Assembly: GCA_946186185.1 (NCBI GenBank)
Contig: CAMHMJ010000006.1
Location: 1-64,000, forward strand
Reading direction: 5' to 3'
Source: an uncultured Treponema sp.
GTDB taxonomy: Bacteria; Spirochaetota; Spirochaetia; Treponematales; Treponemataceae
Length of the DNA stretch: 64,000 bases
A program made the translations under genes and the position numbers. Positions 38,814 to 48,085 of this stretch are shown piece after piece. A model generated the notes under the pieces. That model was not told the origin of the DNA and did not search any database. It saw nothing but the letters and a program-made list of their open reading frames with translations. Position 1 is the first letter of the stretch. Each line of letters opens with the position of its first letter.

Positions 38814-40616
38814 ATGGCAAAAACTATACCTTTACGAAAAGATGTAAAAGAAACTGATAAATGGAATCTTCAGGGATTGTACAAAGCTTACGAAGACTGG
38901 GAAAAGGATTTAAAACTTCTTTCTTCTCTGGCAGAAAAGGCTGCTTCCTATAAAGGACGGCTTGGTGAATCTAAGGATACGCTCCTTGAAGCCTTCGGCG
39001 CTTATGAAAAACTGCTGCTTACCCTTGAAACCTGCTATCATTACGCTTCACTTATGCATTCTGCAGATGAAGGAGATTCAAAGGCTTCTGAAATGCACGG
39101 TCGGGTTCTGATGGCTTACACTGATGCAATGGAGAAAACCAGCTTCTTTGAGCCGGAGCTTCAGGCAATTCCAGATGACAAAATCAGCCAGTGGTGTGTT
39201 TTACCAGAGTTTTCTGATTACAGGATTTTCATCGAAAAGCTTCTGTACAAGAAAAAATACATACTTTCAGAAAAAGAGGAGCGGATTTTGTCCCTTCAGG
39301 CTAATGTCAGCGATGTAACTTCTAATGTTTTCAGCCAGCTTACAAATGTGGATATGAACAAGGTTTTCGGTCAGGTTCTGGCTGATGGCGAAAATGTGCA
39401 GCTTACCCAGACAACCTTTTCAACCCTCTTAAAAAATCCTGACCGCAATGTCCGAAAAGAGGCTTATACAAAATTTTACGACAAATTTGCTGAAAATCAG
39501 AACACCATTGCCGCTCTTTATGCCGGAAACGTAAATCAGGATGTTTTTATTACAAGAGCCCGGGGCTACGATTCCTGCGTTCAGCGTGCACTTTACGGAG
39601 ATAAGGTCCCGGTTTCTGTTTATACAAATTTAATTGAATGTGTTCACAAAAATCTTCCTAAGCTTCACGAATATTATTCCTTAAAGAAAAAGGTGCTTGG
39701 AGTTGAAGAGCTTCGCCATTACGATGTATATGTTCCTCTTACTAAATCCGTGAAGGTAAAAACTACCTATGACGAGGCGGTAGAAATCTGCCGGAAGGCC
39801 CTGAGTCCTCTTGGAAAGGAATATACTGACCGGCTCTGTTCCGGTTTGCAGAACGGCTGGGTTGACCGCTATGAAAATCAGGGAAAGAGAAGCGGTGCCT
39901 TCTCCAGCGGTGCCTATGTGGGAGATCCGTACATTCTTTTGAATTACGACGAGGAAGATATCCGGGATGTATTTACCATGGCACACGAGGGCGGACACAG
40001 CATGCACTCCTGGTATTCAGTTCATTCAAATCCCTTTATGAGCTACGATTACACCATTTTTGAAGCAGAAGTTGCTTCAACCTTCAATGAAGAGCTGGTG
40101 TTCGAATATCTTTTGAAGAATTCTGACTCAGAGGATATGAAGAAATTCCTTCTTTCAATGCGGGCTGACGATATTCTTGCAACCCTTCACCGGCAGACTA
40201 TGTTTGCGGAGTTTGAACTGAAATGTCATCAGGCTGTAGAAGAGGGAACTCCCCTTACAACAGAGACAATCCGTAAGATTTACCGGGAGCTTCTTGAACT
40301 GTACTTTGGACCGGAAATGCACTTTGAAGAAAACAGTGATCTTGAGGGCCTGAGAATTCCTCATTTTTACAGCGCCTTCTATGTTTACAAATATGCAACA
40401 GGAATCTCTGCAAGCCTTGCCCTTGCAAAACGGGTTACAAAGGGCGGAGAAAAAGAAAAGGAAGATTATTTCAAGTTCCTGAAATCAGGCGGTTCCCGCT
40501 ATCCCATCGAAAGCCTTTGTGTTGCCGGTGTGGATATGTCCCAGACAAAGCCGGTTCAGGATGCTCTGGATGAGTTTGCCCGCATTGTGGATGAGTTAAA
40601 AAACTTGCTAAAATAA
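38814..40616 (+). CDS. pepF: Oligoendopeptidase F (M3 family)
   Basis: A cytosolic zinc metallopeptidase that trims short peptides. The 600 residues carry HEGGH at 391-395 in TMAHEGGHSMHSW, the M3 signature, with the third ligand Glu in the downstream IFEAEVASTFNE segment. Length and the N-terminal helical domain (NLQGLYKAYEDWEKDL) match PepF. AAGGAAAG precedes the ATG, so unlike its neighbours it has a ribosome-binding site. It starts 26 nt after the pseudouridine synthase gene and may be co-transcribed with it. Confidence 0.94.
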   Translation: MAKTIPLRKDVKETDKWNLQGLYKAYEDWEKDLKLLSSLAEKAASYKGRLGESKDTLLEAFGAYEKLLLTLETCYHYASLMHSADEGDSKASEMHGRVLMAYTDAMEKTSFFEPELQAIPDDKISQWCVLPEFSDYRIFIEKLLYKKKYILSEKEERILSLQANVSDVTSNVFSQLTNVDMNKVFGQVLADGENVQLTQTTFSTLLKNPDRNVRKEAYTKFYDKFAENQNTIAALYAGNVNQDVFITRARGYDSCVQRALYGDKVPVSVYTNLIECVHKNLPKLHEYYSLKKKVLGVEELRHYDVYVPLTKSVKVKTTYDEAVEICRKALSPLGKEYTDRLCSGLQNGWVDRYENQGKRSGAFSSGAYVGDPYILLNYDEEDIRDVFTMAHEGGHSMHSWYSVHSNPFMSYDYTIFEAEVASTFNEELVFEYLLKNSDSEDMKKFLLSMRADDILATLHRQTMFAEFELKCHQAVEEGTPLTTETIRKIYRELLELYFGPEMHFEENSDLEGLRIPHFYSAFYVYKYATGISASLALAKRVTKGGEKEKEDYFKFLKSGGSRYPIESLCVAGVDMSQTKPVQDALDEFARIVDELKNLLK

Positions 40617-40633
40617 CATTCCTATCCCATAAT
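40605..40633 (+). promoter_or_regulatory. Promoter of the membrane GGDEF gene, leaderless
   Basis: TTGCTA (40605-40610), a 17-nt spacer and CATAAT (40628-40633) end 6 nt before the ATG at 40640. The -35 lies within the last codons of pepF. Confidence 0.65.
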
Positions 40634-40639
40634 TAATGT

Positions 40640-41743
40640 ATGAATTTATTTACGTTTGGTTATGGGAAAATAAAGTCTCTCAGAAATGATATGAAGGGCT
40701 TGAAAAATGAAATATGCAGGACAAACCTTGAGGTTCTCCGGCTTGTCTGCATATTTCAGATGCTTTTTGCCTTCGTGCTGTTTCTGTATTCCCGGGTTTT
40801 TGGTTCCGAACTCAACGTAAAATTTCTAATAGTTCAGCTGATTTCTTTTGGTTTACCTTTAATCGTTCTGTTTCTGCTTAATCAGTTCGGAAAAAAAAGC
40901 CGCTTTCTGGTATTTTTTCTGATGTATTTTTCCATAATTTTTACCCATACCCTGGCCATTTATTCTGATGTCTGGTTAAAGCGTGAAAATTATGGTGTCA
41001 TTTACTGCATTGTACTTTTTTTCTATCTGATTCTTTTTATCGATTATGCGGAAAGAATTATTCTTCCTTCTTTTGTAAGTCTCTGTATTTTCTGTGCCCT
41101 GAGTCTCTGGCTGAAAAAGAATGAAATTTCCTATCGGGATGTTTTTTATTCAGTTCTTCTGTTTTCTTCCGGAAGTATTCTGAACCGCTACCTGGTTGTA
41201 ATGCGTGTCCGGGAACTTCGTCTTTTAAAACTCATCGACGGAGAGCAGAATAAGGATCCTGAGCTTGACGTTCTGACCTATTTGACATTTAAGCGCCTGG
41301 TTCGAAAAAATCTTATTGTTGGTAAGACCGGCTGCATGCTTTTTCTGGATCTGGATGATTTTCTTACCCTTAAGGAAGAGGAAACTCTTGAATCCGGGGA
41401 TGAAATTTTACGGGATGTGGTAAGCTGTATTCATTTCGGTTTCAGAACTCCGGACTTTGTCTGCCGCTATGGAAATGACCAGTTTTTAATCTACATGCCT
41501 GGTGCCAACACTCATTTTACCAGCTCAAGGCGGGCATTTTCTTTCAATGAAAAGCTGGAAAAGACTTTCAGGAGTTTTTCTCAGTTCCCTGTTACCGTGA
41601 GCATCGGAATTTCTGAACCGGACAGGGTAGGGGACACCTTTGAATCTCTTTTTGCAAGGTCAAAAGCCGCAATGGAAGAAGCAAAAAAGCGGGGTAAAAA
41701 CTGCATTGTCTGCACCAACTGCAGGGGTGAGGAGCTGGACTAG
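40640..41743 (+). CDS. Membrane protein with degenerate GGDEF domain
   Basis: The 367 residues have about six membrane spans (residues about 30-180) followed by a GGDEF-type domain (FLDLDDFLTLKEE; RYGNDQFLIYMPG). The signature pentad reads GNDQF (278-282) instead of GGDEF, so diguanylate cyclase activity is doubtful. It may act as a c-di-GMP or GTP sensor, or through partner domains. It ends facing coaE (convergent, 51 nt apart). No terminator is obvious in that gap. Confidence 0.8.
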   Translation: MNLFTFGYGKIKSLRNDMKGLKNEICRTNLEVLRLVCIFQMLFAFVLFLYSRVFGSELNVKFLIVQLISFGLPLIVLFLLNQFGKKSRFLVFFLMYFSIIFTHTLAIYSDVWLKRENYGVIYCIVLFFYLILFIDYAERIILPSFVSLCIFCALSLWLKKNEISYRDVFYSVLLFSSGSILNRYLVVMRVRELRLLKLIDGEQNKDPELDVLTYLTFKRLVRKNLIVGKTGCMLFLDLDDFLTLKEEETLESGDEILRDVVSCIHFGFRTPDFVCRYGNDQFLIYMPGANTHFTSSRRAFSFNEKLEKTFRSFSQFPVTVSIGISEPDRVGDTFESLFARSKAAMEEAKKRGKNCIVCTNCRGEELD

Positions 41744-41794
41744 AAAACAATCGTCGGGGAAGAAACGGAGTGCCGATGAGTTACAGGAGAAAAA

Positions 41795-42493
41795 TTAATT
41801 ATCTCTGACAGTGCTCAGTTTCCGAAGTATTTTTCTTACCAGCTGAGGCTTTGTGCCGGAATTATTGATGCGTAAAACCGGAATTCCCGATTTTTCGTAT
41901 TCGACTGAAAGCTCTTTTTGAGTCTCAAACCGTTCCAGTATTTTTTTGAAGGGCATACCGTCTCGTTTTTTTGCCCTGAAAAGCCGTTTAAGGTACGGGG
42001 CATCGCAAAACACAATAAGGCTGCATTTGTTCAGAAGTTCCGGGGTTTTATAAAGAACCGTGGCATTTAAAATTATGTTTTTGTGCCTGTTTTCTTCAAT
42101 AAAGTCTTCCGTCATCTGAATTACTTTTGGGTAAACCAGGTCTTCCTGCCTTTTTAATAATTCCGGTTCCGGAAAAATCAGGCTTCCTAATGCACGCCTG
42201 TCAATTTTCCCTTCCGGCGTAAGGATTGAAATTCCTTTTTCTGCGGCTTCCCTGCTGAATGCCCGGGCTATTTCATCGGAGAGGCTGTCTATGGCTTTGT
42301 GAACAAGAATGTCGGCATCCAGAGAGATAAACTCACGGTTAAAACCGCATAATATTCTGAACTCCGCCGTTTCAAAAATGGAGGAAACATAGTTTTTCCC
42401 GGCAGCCATTTTTCCGGTTATGCAGATTACAACAGGTTCCGGAGAGTCGTTTATGAAGTCAATATATGTTTTTTTAAAGCTGTCTTTTTCCAT
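41795..42493 (-). CDS. coaE: Dephospho-CoA kinase with altered P-loop
   Basis: CoaE phosphorylates dephospho-CoA in the last step of CoA synthesis. The 232 residues show a P-loop GKMAAGKN, the DADILVHK motif, an LGSLIFPEPELLKRQEDLVYPKV segment and a C-terminal RFETQKELSVEYEKS region typical of CoaE. The residue after GK is Asn, not Ser/Thr. GGAGG lies 5 nt before ATG 42493, so that start is preferred over an in-frame codon 51 nt upstream. It follows polA on the minus strand. Confidence 0.85.
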   Translation of the reverse strand: MEKDSFKKTYIDFINDSPEPVVICITGKMAAGKNYVSSIFETAEFRILCGFNREFISLDADILVHKAIDSLSDEIARAFSREAAEKGISILTPEGKIDRRALGSLIFPEPELLKRQEDLVYPKVIQMTEDFIEENRHKNIILNATVLYKTPELLNKCSLIVFCDAPYLKRLFRAKKRDGMPFKKILERFETQKELSVEYEKSGIPVLRINNSGTKPQLVRKILRKLSTVRDN

Positions 42494-42552
42494 TTTTCCT
42501 CCAGTGTTGTATCTGCCGGTCCGGGGTAAATCTGATATCCCCAAGACTTCCC

Positions 42553-45549
42553 TTAATGGAAGAGTCCCCAGCTTTTTCCGTATTCCACGCTGACTTTAAG
42601 CGGAACGGAAAGCGTTACGGCATTTTCCATTTTTTCACGGATTACTGCTATTGTTTTCTGAATCACTTTTTCATCGTCAGGGCATTCTACAATCAGCTCG
42701 TCGTGAACCTGAAGAAGAAGCTTTGCACCGTCTCCGGCAAGGGTAAGGGCTTCTTCCACCTGGATCATGGCTTTTTTTACGATGTCGGCAGCGCTTCCCT
42801 GTACCGGAGTATTTATTGCGATTCGTTCTGCGGCGGCTTTTTCAACCTTGTTCCGGCTGAGTATGTTTGGAATTGCCCGTTTTCTGCCAAAAATCGTCTG
42901 TACAAAGCCGGATTCTTCGGCCTTGCAGATTGTTTCTGTTTTAAACTGAGTAATTTTCGAATAGAGCCTGTCGTAGTTTTCGATGAAGGCGGCGGCTTCC
43001 CTTCGGGGAATTCCAAGGTCATTGGCAAGGCGGAAGGCGCTCATTCCGTAGATTACGCCGAAGTTTATGGTTTTTGCAGTTCGCCTCATTTCCGGGGTTA
43101 CTTCTTCAGGGCTTACTCCGTAAATCAGGGCGGCGGTTGCCTTGTGAACGTCTGTTCCGTTTATAAAGGACGCCATCATGGTTTCGTCCTGGCTTAAGTG
43201 AGCAAGGACAACAAGTTCAATCTGAGAATAGTCGGCGGAAATTAAAACCTTTCCTTCCGGGGCTGTAAAGGCACTTCTGATTTTTCGGCCGGCTTCGCTT
43301 CGTACCGGAATATTCTGAAGGTTTGGCTCCCGGCTTGAAAGGCGGCCGGTGGCAGTTCCAGTCTGAACAAATTCCGTATGAATTCTCATATCTTTATCGC
43401 ACATTTGTGGGAGAGTTTCAACATAGGTGGACTTCAGCTTTGCACTTTCCCGGTATTCCAGAATCATCCGCGGAACCGGGTCATAGGCGGAAAGCTCTTC
43501 CAGAACATCCGTATCCGTTGAATATCCGGTTTTTGTTTTCTTGCTTGGTTTTAGCCCCCGTTCCTCAAACAAAATGGTCTGAAGCTGCTTTGGACTTGCA
43601 ATATTAAACTCATGTCCAACTTCACGGTAAAGGGCTTTTTCAGATTCCATTATGCTTTCTGTAAGCTCAAGGTTATAGTCGTTAAGGGCTTTTGAATCTA
43701 AGTGAATGCCGGTTACTTCCATCTTGAAGAGAATAGGAAGAACCTTCATTTCGAGCTCTGTGAAAAGCTGGTAAAGTCCCTTGTTTTTCAGTTTTTCGCT
43801 TAAGACTTCAGCCAGCTGGAAGGTGAAGTCTGCATCTTCTGCTGCGTAGGGAGCAGCCTTTTCAATTTCAATGTCAGCGAAGGTCTGGCCTTTCGGGACA
43901 ATTTCTGAGAACTCCGTTCCCTTAAGGTAAAGAACCGTTTCTGCCACATATTCAAGGCTGTAGGAATTTTTTCCGGTACGCTCCGGATTTAAAAGCCAGG
44001 AAGCTACCATTGTGTCAAAAATCTGGCAGGAAGGTTTTCCGTTTTCGCCGCCATTTCCATTCTCAAAGGAAAGTCCTGCGTGAAACAGAACCTTAAGGTC
44101 GAACTTTCCGTTGTGAAGGGCAACTGTCATTTCCGGGTTTGAAAAAATGCGTGCAACTTCTTTTAAGGCATCGTCTTTGCTGATGAAGTCCATGCTTTCA
44201 AACATGTTTGTTGAATAAAGGGGAACGTAGATTCCTTTTCCCTTCTGAACAGAAAGGCTGAAGCCCGCAATTTCTGAATTTAATGGGTCAAGGCCCGTGG
44301 TTTCCGTGTCAAAAGCGGCTTTTTTCAGTTTAAGTGCTGAATCAACAAAGGCTTTTAATTCTTCAAGGTTAGTTACAGCCTTGTAATCTCCCTGGTTTTG
44401 AACAGGCTCCCGGTATTCTTCGGCTTCAGTTTCAGCTTCAGCTACTGAAAAGTCAGAGGCAGAAGAAGCTGGGGAAGCTGTTTTTGAAGCGGAAGCTTCC
44501 TTTGTGGAAGAACTTTCTGTTTTTGCCGCAGAACTGCTCTCTGTGCCGGAAAGCCCCTTCCCGGCGGCGGCACTTTCTTTTGAGAATGAGTCCTCTGCCT
44601 GTGGAGCAGTGCCGTTATCTGTACCTGTAATTTCTCCGGCATTTACTGCACATTCAGCAAAGCTTTTTGCAACCTGAAATGCCTGGTATTTTTTTAACAT
44701 TTCTGCTGCTTTTGAAAAATTGAAGCTGTTGGGTGAAGAAAGTGCCTTGTCAATTTCGCTGCAGGGAACTTCAGAGTTCAAAAGAACAAGCTTTCTTGAA
44801 AAATAGGCGCTTTCTTTTCCCTCCAGAAGCTTTTTCTGCATTGCGCCCTTTATTTCATCGATGTGGGCGTAAATGCCATCCAGATCCTTGTAATCATTCA
44901 ACAGCTTTGCGGCAGTTTTTGTTCCAACGCCTTTTACTCCCGGAATATTATCCGCAGTGTCTCCGTAGAGGGAAAGCAGGTCTAAAAGCTGAGCCGGTTC
45001 AACGCCCCATTCAGCCTTTACGCCTTCGGTTTTGCAGATTTTCCAGCCGCCGCCGTTTTCCGGCTTCAGGATATTTGTTCTGTCTGTTACAAGCTGCATT
45101 AAGTCCTTGTCACCGCTTAGGATTCTGCATTCCCGGCCTTCTGTTTCACATTTTTTTGCAACGGTAGCGATGATGTCGTCTGCTTCGTAGCCGTCGCACT
45201 GAAGAACAGGAATTCCCAGGACTTCAAGGACTTCTTCAATCCATGGAATCTGGGCGTGGAGGTCCTCCGGAGTTTTGTTTCGGGTGGCCTTGTATTCCGG
45301 GTACATTTCATGGCGGAAGGTTTTTGTCTTTGAATCCATTGCCGCAAAAATATAGGAAGGCTTGTAGTGTTCGATTACATAGTGAAGGTTTCTGAAAAAT
45401 CCAAAGAGGGCGCTTATATTTTCGCCGCTGGAGTTTGAGAGGGGGCGGGAAATAAATGCAAAATAGCACCGGAAAATCAGACCGTAGGAGTCAATAATGT
45501 ATACTGTTTTATCAGAAGATTTGTTGTCAAAAAGAGAAGTTTCGTTCAT
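42553..45549 (-). CDS. polA: DNA polymerase I
   Basis: DNA polymerase I fills gaps and removes Okazaki primers. Domains in the 998 residues: 5'-3' nuclease (1-300, with DGYEADD and SGDKDLMQL); a Ser/Ala/Glu low-complexity linker (about 301-385); 3'-5' exonuclease with intact motifs (DTET from 414, LHNGKFD, YAAEDAD), so proofreading should be active; and polymerase with motif A DYSQIELVVLAH (Asp773), motif B and QVHDELIVEC. Val780 stands where most pol I have Arg. A leaderless-type promoter abuts the ATG. Confidence 0.96.
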   Translation of the reverse strand: MNETSLFDNKSSDKTVYIIDSYGLIFRCYFAFISRPLSNSSGENISALFGFFRNLHYVIEHYKPSYIFAAMDSKTKTFRHEMYPEYKATRNKTPEDLHAQIPWIEEVLEVLGIPVLQCDGYEADDIIATVAKKCETEGRECRILSGDKDLMQLVTDRTNILKPENGGGWKICKTEGVKAEWGVEPAQLLDLLSLYGDTADNIPGVKGVGTKTAAKLLNDYKDLDGIYAHIDEIKGAMQKKLLEGKESAYFSRKLVLLNSEVPCSEIDKALSSPNSFNFSKAAEMLKKYQAFQVAKSFAECAVNAGEITGTDNGTAPQAEDSFSKESAAAGKGLSGTESSSAAKTESSSTKEASASKTASPASSASDFSVAEAETEAEEYREPVQNQGDYKAVTNLEELKAFVDSALKLKKAAFDTETTGLDPLNSEIAGFSLSVQKGKGIYVPLYSTNMFESMDFISKDDALKEVARIFSNPEMTVALHNGKFDLKVLFHAGLSFENGNGGENGKPSCQIFDTMVASWLLNPERTGKNSYSLEYVAETVLYLKGTEFSEIVPKGQTFADIEIEKAAPYAAEDADFTFQLAEVLSEKLKNKGLYQLFTELEMKVLPILFKMEVTGIHLDSKALNDYNLELTESIMESEKALYREVGHEFNIASPKQLQTILFEERGLKPSKKTKTGYSTDTDVLEELSAYDPVPRMILEYRESAKLKSTYVETLPQMCDKDMRIHTEFVQTGTATGRLSSREPNLQNIPVRSEAGRKIRSAFTAPEGKVLISADYSQIELVVLAHLSQDETMMASFINGTDVHKATAALIYGVSPEEVTPEMRRTAKTINFGVIYGMSAFRLANDLGIPRREAAAFIENYDRLYSKITQFKTETICKAEESGFVQTIFGRKRAIPNILSRNKVEKAAAERIAINTPVQGSAADIVKKAMIQVEEALTLAGDGAKLLLQVHDELIVECPDDEKVIQKTIAVIREKMENAVTLSVPLKVSVEYGKSWGLFH

Positions 45550-45555
45550 AGAAGG

Positions 45556-45564
45556 ATTTTAGCA
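45556..45564 (-). promoter_or_regulatory. Extended -10 promoter, leaderless (polA)
   Basis: On the minus strand TGC-TAAAAT (45564 down to 45556) ends 6 nt before the polA ATG (45549). The 6 nt CCTTCT contain no Shine-Dalgarno sequence. The -35 position is weak. Confidence 0.65.
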
Positions 45565-45588
45565 TTTTTTTTGGTTGAGGAAAAGCGC

Positions 45589-45660
45589 AGTTAGCGCAGG
45601 TTAGCAGTTAGCGCAGGCGCGCGGTTTTGCCCGCAGCACGCGACCGGAAGTCAGTTTTGA
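45589..45660. repeat. Family B element remnant plus a 12-bp direct repeat
   Basis: Two direct copies of AGTTAGCGCAGG (45589-45600, 45606-45617) lead into 45619-45660. That stretch matches the right arm of the full family B element at 50451: GCGCGGTTTTGCCCGCAGC, then ACGCGACCGGAAGTCAGTTTTG. Only one end is present. It lies between the polA start and the end of the acyl-CoA synthetase gene. Confidence 0.7.
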
Positions 45661-45690
45661 GACAGAATATAAAACCCGATATTAAGGCTG

Positions 45691-47781
45691 TTATTCCTCG
45701 AACATTTCTTCTATCTGACTCCTGTAGATTTCCCGGATTTTCCAGCGGACCAGATCCTGTTTTGCGGAAAGCTCAACTCCAACCTCAAAGGGCTTTTCAA
45801 GAAGTGCAATGTGTCCGATTTTTTCGTAGGGCTTAAAGCCGTTTTTTACTGTTACAAGGCGCTCAATTTCACTGAAGAAAAGAGTTCTGGTTTTTTCTGA
45901 AGCCAGGAGAAGCTCGTACTCATCTTCCTTCTTTTTCCCGGGAATATTGCTTGCGATGTAGTTTTTTGCGGCCTCAGCAAATCTTCCGGCTTCTGCAATT
46001 TTTCCCGCCAGCCCGCCGTCTTTTGCAGATAAACCGGTTCCCCCGGCCATTCCTGTTTTAGTTTCCGCTTTTTCAAGAGCTCCGTTCTGTTTTGCCCATT
46101 CAAGAAGAGCGTCCCGGGACGGAATAATCAGGGCACCCAGTGCATTTTTATCCTGGCCGAGAACCACTGCCTGGGCGATGTATTCCGATTCCTGAAGTTT
46201 GCATTCAATAGGGAAGGGTTCAACATTTTCTCCGGAGCGGAGGACGATGGTATCCTTGCTTCGGCCTTTTACGATGATTTCATCATTGATTGTCCGGATT
46301 ACGATGTCTCCCGTGTTAAACCAGCCCTCCCTTACGAACTGCTCTGTCAGTTCCGGCTGCTTGTAGTAACCCTTCATTACGTTTTCACCCTTGATGAATA
46401 AAACGCCTTTTTCGCCGGGTGCGCATTCTGTGAGACTTGAAATATCTGCACCGGAGTTAATGTCGGAAAGCCGCAAAACCTTTGCCTGACAGTAGGTTGT
46501 CATTATTTTTCCGATGGTTCCCGGAACAATGCTTTTTTTGTTTCGCATGCAGCAGATTGGAGCGGTTTCGGTAAGTCCGTAGCCTTCAAGAAGCTTTATA
46601 CCGATGGAGTTGTAAAAGTGGTCAACCTGAAGGGCAAGTCCGCCGCCGCCGGACATTCCCAGCTTAAAGTGGCCCCCAAAGAAACTTCGGATTTTCCTGA
46701 AATAGAAATGTTCTCCAAGAAGACGGAAAGGCAGTAAAAAGAAAACTGGTATATAAAGCAGCTTTGAAAAGGCTTTTTTGATAAACGAGGTTTTCTTGAA
46801 CCTCAGGGTGCGGGAGTGAAGGATGTTTTCAAGAAGGTAGAGCCATTTTGAAGTTTTTACGGTGAGGGCATAGAAGCAGGTGTGTCGTTTGCTTCCGTGA
46901 ACGATCCTCTTTTGAATCTGTTTTGCAAGTCCGTCCCATACCCGGGGAACGCAGGCCATGAATTCCGGGGAAATCTTCTGAAAATCGTCTAAAATCATGC
47001 TTAAAACCGGTTTTGAATAGCAGATGGAAGCTCCTGTGTAAAGCAGGTAGTATTCGATTTCCCTTTCGTAAACGTGCCATACCGGAAGGACGCTTAAGGC
47101 CTTGTCTCCGGCTTTCAAACGCAGCCTGAAGCCGATTTCCTTTGTCTGGCAGAGAAAGTTTTTGTGTGTCAGCTCTACACCTTTGGGAGTACCGGTTGTT
47201 CCAGAGGTGAAAATTATTGTGGCGGTATCGTTTTCCGTTCCGTCCATCAAAAGGGATTCCACAACGCCCGGCCGGTCACTTCTGTATATTTTTCCTTTTT
47301 CTATTATTTCGTCGTAGGACAGGATTTGAATTTCTTTTTCTGAAAAGGCGGCACTTTTCTGCTTGGAATTATCCAGCATTATTACGGTTTTTAAAAGTGG
47401 GAGCTCCGGAAGGCATTTTTCAATTTTTTTGAAGGCAACGCCGTTTTCAAGAACGGCGGTTTTGCAGTCTGCAAAGGAAAGAATGTAGGATAAATCTTTT
47501 ACGGTTGCTTCACTTCCCCGTGGAATGTCGGCGCAGGAAAGTGCCATAATGCCGATGCTTGCGGTAAGCCATTCTTTTCGGTTATCGCTGATCAGGGCAA
47601 CATTTTCTTTTGGAAGGGTTCCGTTTTCTAGAAGACCTGCTGCAAAATAGAGGGAATTCTGAAGAAGCTCCATGTAAGTAACGGGAAGAAAGGTTCTGCT
47701 CTGAGTTTTGTAGAACTGAGCCGGCGCATTAGGAAGCTCTTTTGCCTTTTCAAACAGAAGCTGCGGAATGGTAGAATACAT
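45691..47781 (-). CDS. Long-chain acyl-CoA synthetase (AMP-forming)
   Basis: An ANL-superfamily enzyme activating fatty acids to acyl-CoA through an acyl-AMP. The 696 residues contain the AMP-binding signature IIFTSGTTGTPKGVELTH, the EGYGLTETAP motif, the NTGDIV Asp and the GRSKDTIVLRSGENVEP region, matching FadD/LACS-type enzymes. An internal Gly/Ala/Lys-rich insertion lies about 120 residues from the C-terminus. I chose ATG 47781 because GAGGG is 5 nt upstream. Its promoter carries a perfect dyad. The product could also supply the host-derived fatty-acid route typical of treponemes (inference). Confidence 0.9.
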   Translation of the reverse strand: MYSTIPQLLFEKAKELPNAPAQFYKTQSRTFLPVTYMELLQNSLYFAAGLLENGTLPKENVALISDNRKEWLTASIGIMALSCADIPRGSEATVKDLSYILSFADCKTAVLENGVAFKKIEKCLPELPLLKTVIMLDNSKQKSAAFSEKEIQILSYDEIIEKGKIYRSDRPGVVESLLMDGTENDTATIIFTSGTTGTPKGVELTHKNFLCQTKEIGFRLRLKAGDKALSVLPVWHVYEREIEYYLLYTGASICYSKPVLSMILDDFQKISPEFMACVPRVWDGLAKQIQKRIVHGSKRHTCFYALTVKTSKWLYLLENILHSRTLRFKKTSFIKKAFSKLLYIPVFFLLPFRLLGEHFYFRKIRSFFGGHFKLGMSGGGGLALQVDHFYNSIGIKLLEGYGLTETAPICCMRNKKSIVPGTIGKIMTTYCQAKVLRLSDINSGADISSLTECAPGEKGVLFIKGENVMKGYYKQPELTEQFVREGWFNTGDIVIRTINDEIIVKGRSKDTIVLRSGENVEPFPIECKLQESEYIAQAVVLGQDKNALGALIIPSRDALLEWAKQNGALEKAETKTGMAGGTGLSAKDGGLAGKIAEAGRFAEAAKNYIASNIPGKKKEDEYELLLASEKTRTLFFSEIERLVTVKNGFKPYEKIGHIALLEKPFEVGVELSAKQDLVRWKIREIYRSQIEEMFEE

Positions 47782-47801
47782 AGAACCCTCTTTTTTAAAC
47801 A

Positions 47802-47830
47802 GAATGACATAAAATGTAAAAATGTCATTC
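47802..47830 (-). promoter_or_regulatory. Operator-like dyad at the acyl-CoA synthetase transcription start
   Basis: A perfect inverted repeat GAATGACAT (47802-47810) and ATGTCATTC (47822-47830) with an 11-nt AT-rich spacer. It begins 5 nt after the -10 hexamer of the minus-strand promoter, so it covers the transcription start. That placement fits a repressor site. The 304-bp gap to the divergent clpP-like gene otherwise holds only the two promoters. Confidence 0.6.
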
Positions 47831-47835
47831 ACGGT

Positions 47836-47864
47836 ATTTTAGTAACTTTTATGGAGAAATTCAA
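47836..47864 (-). promoter_or_regulatory. Promoter of the acyl-CoA synthetase gene
   Basis: On the minus strand TTGAAT (47864-47859), a 17-nt spacer and TAAAAT (47841-47836). The transcript would have a leader of about 50 nt with GAGGG before the ATG. Confidence 0.72.
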
Positions 47865-47973
47865 GGGGGGATTTTTGTCTGCAGGAGGATAACGAAAGTC
47901 ATTTTTTTTGTATTGCGGAAGACCTTTCTGACTTAAATCGGTCGTATAATTTTCTGTTGAATTTCAAAAACCG

Positions 47974-47982
47974 TGCTATATT
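47974..47982 (+). promoter_or_regulatory. Extended -10 promoter of the clpP-like gene
   Basis: TGC-TATATT (47974-47982). No good -35 is seen at normal spacing. The same TGCTATA form occurs at 29191 and 38026. Unlike those, it would give a leader of nearly 100 nt. Confidence 0.5.
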
Positions 47983-48085
47983 TAATTGAAAATAAACGCT
48001 TCTTTTAGTATATTTAAGGCAGGCTGAATTTTTGTTTTGTCGGCCTTTTACAATCGAAGTGAAATCTCTAGGTATGGTGGAAAAC

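Noticed and set aside
42556-43197. 213-codon plus-strand frame opposite polA
   Set aside because: Antisense shadow of the conserved polymerase domain with aromatic-rich, non-protein-like composition.
45589-45617. Two AGTTAGCGCAGG copies as a possible CRISPR or iteron array
   Set aside because: Only two 12-bp units with no spacer structure; they adjoin a foldback remnant and are better seen as local duplication. No CRISPR array was seen anywhere in the window.
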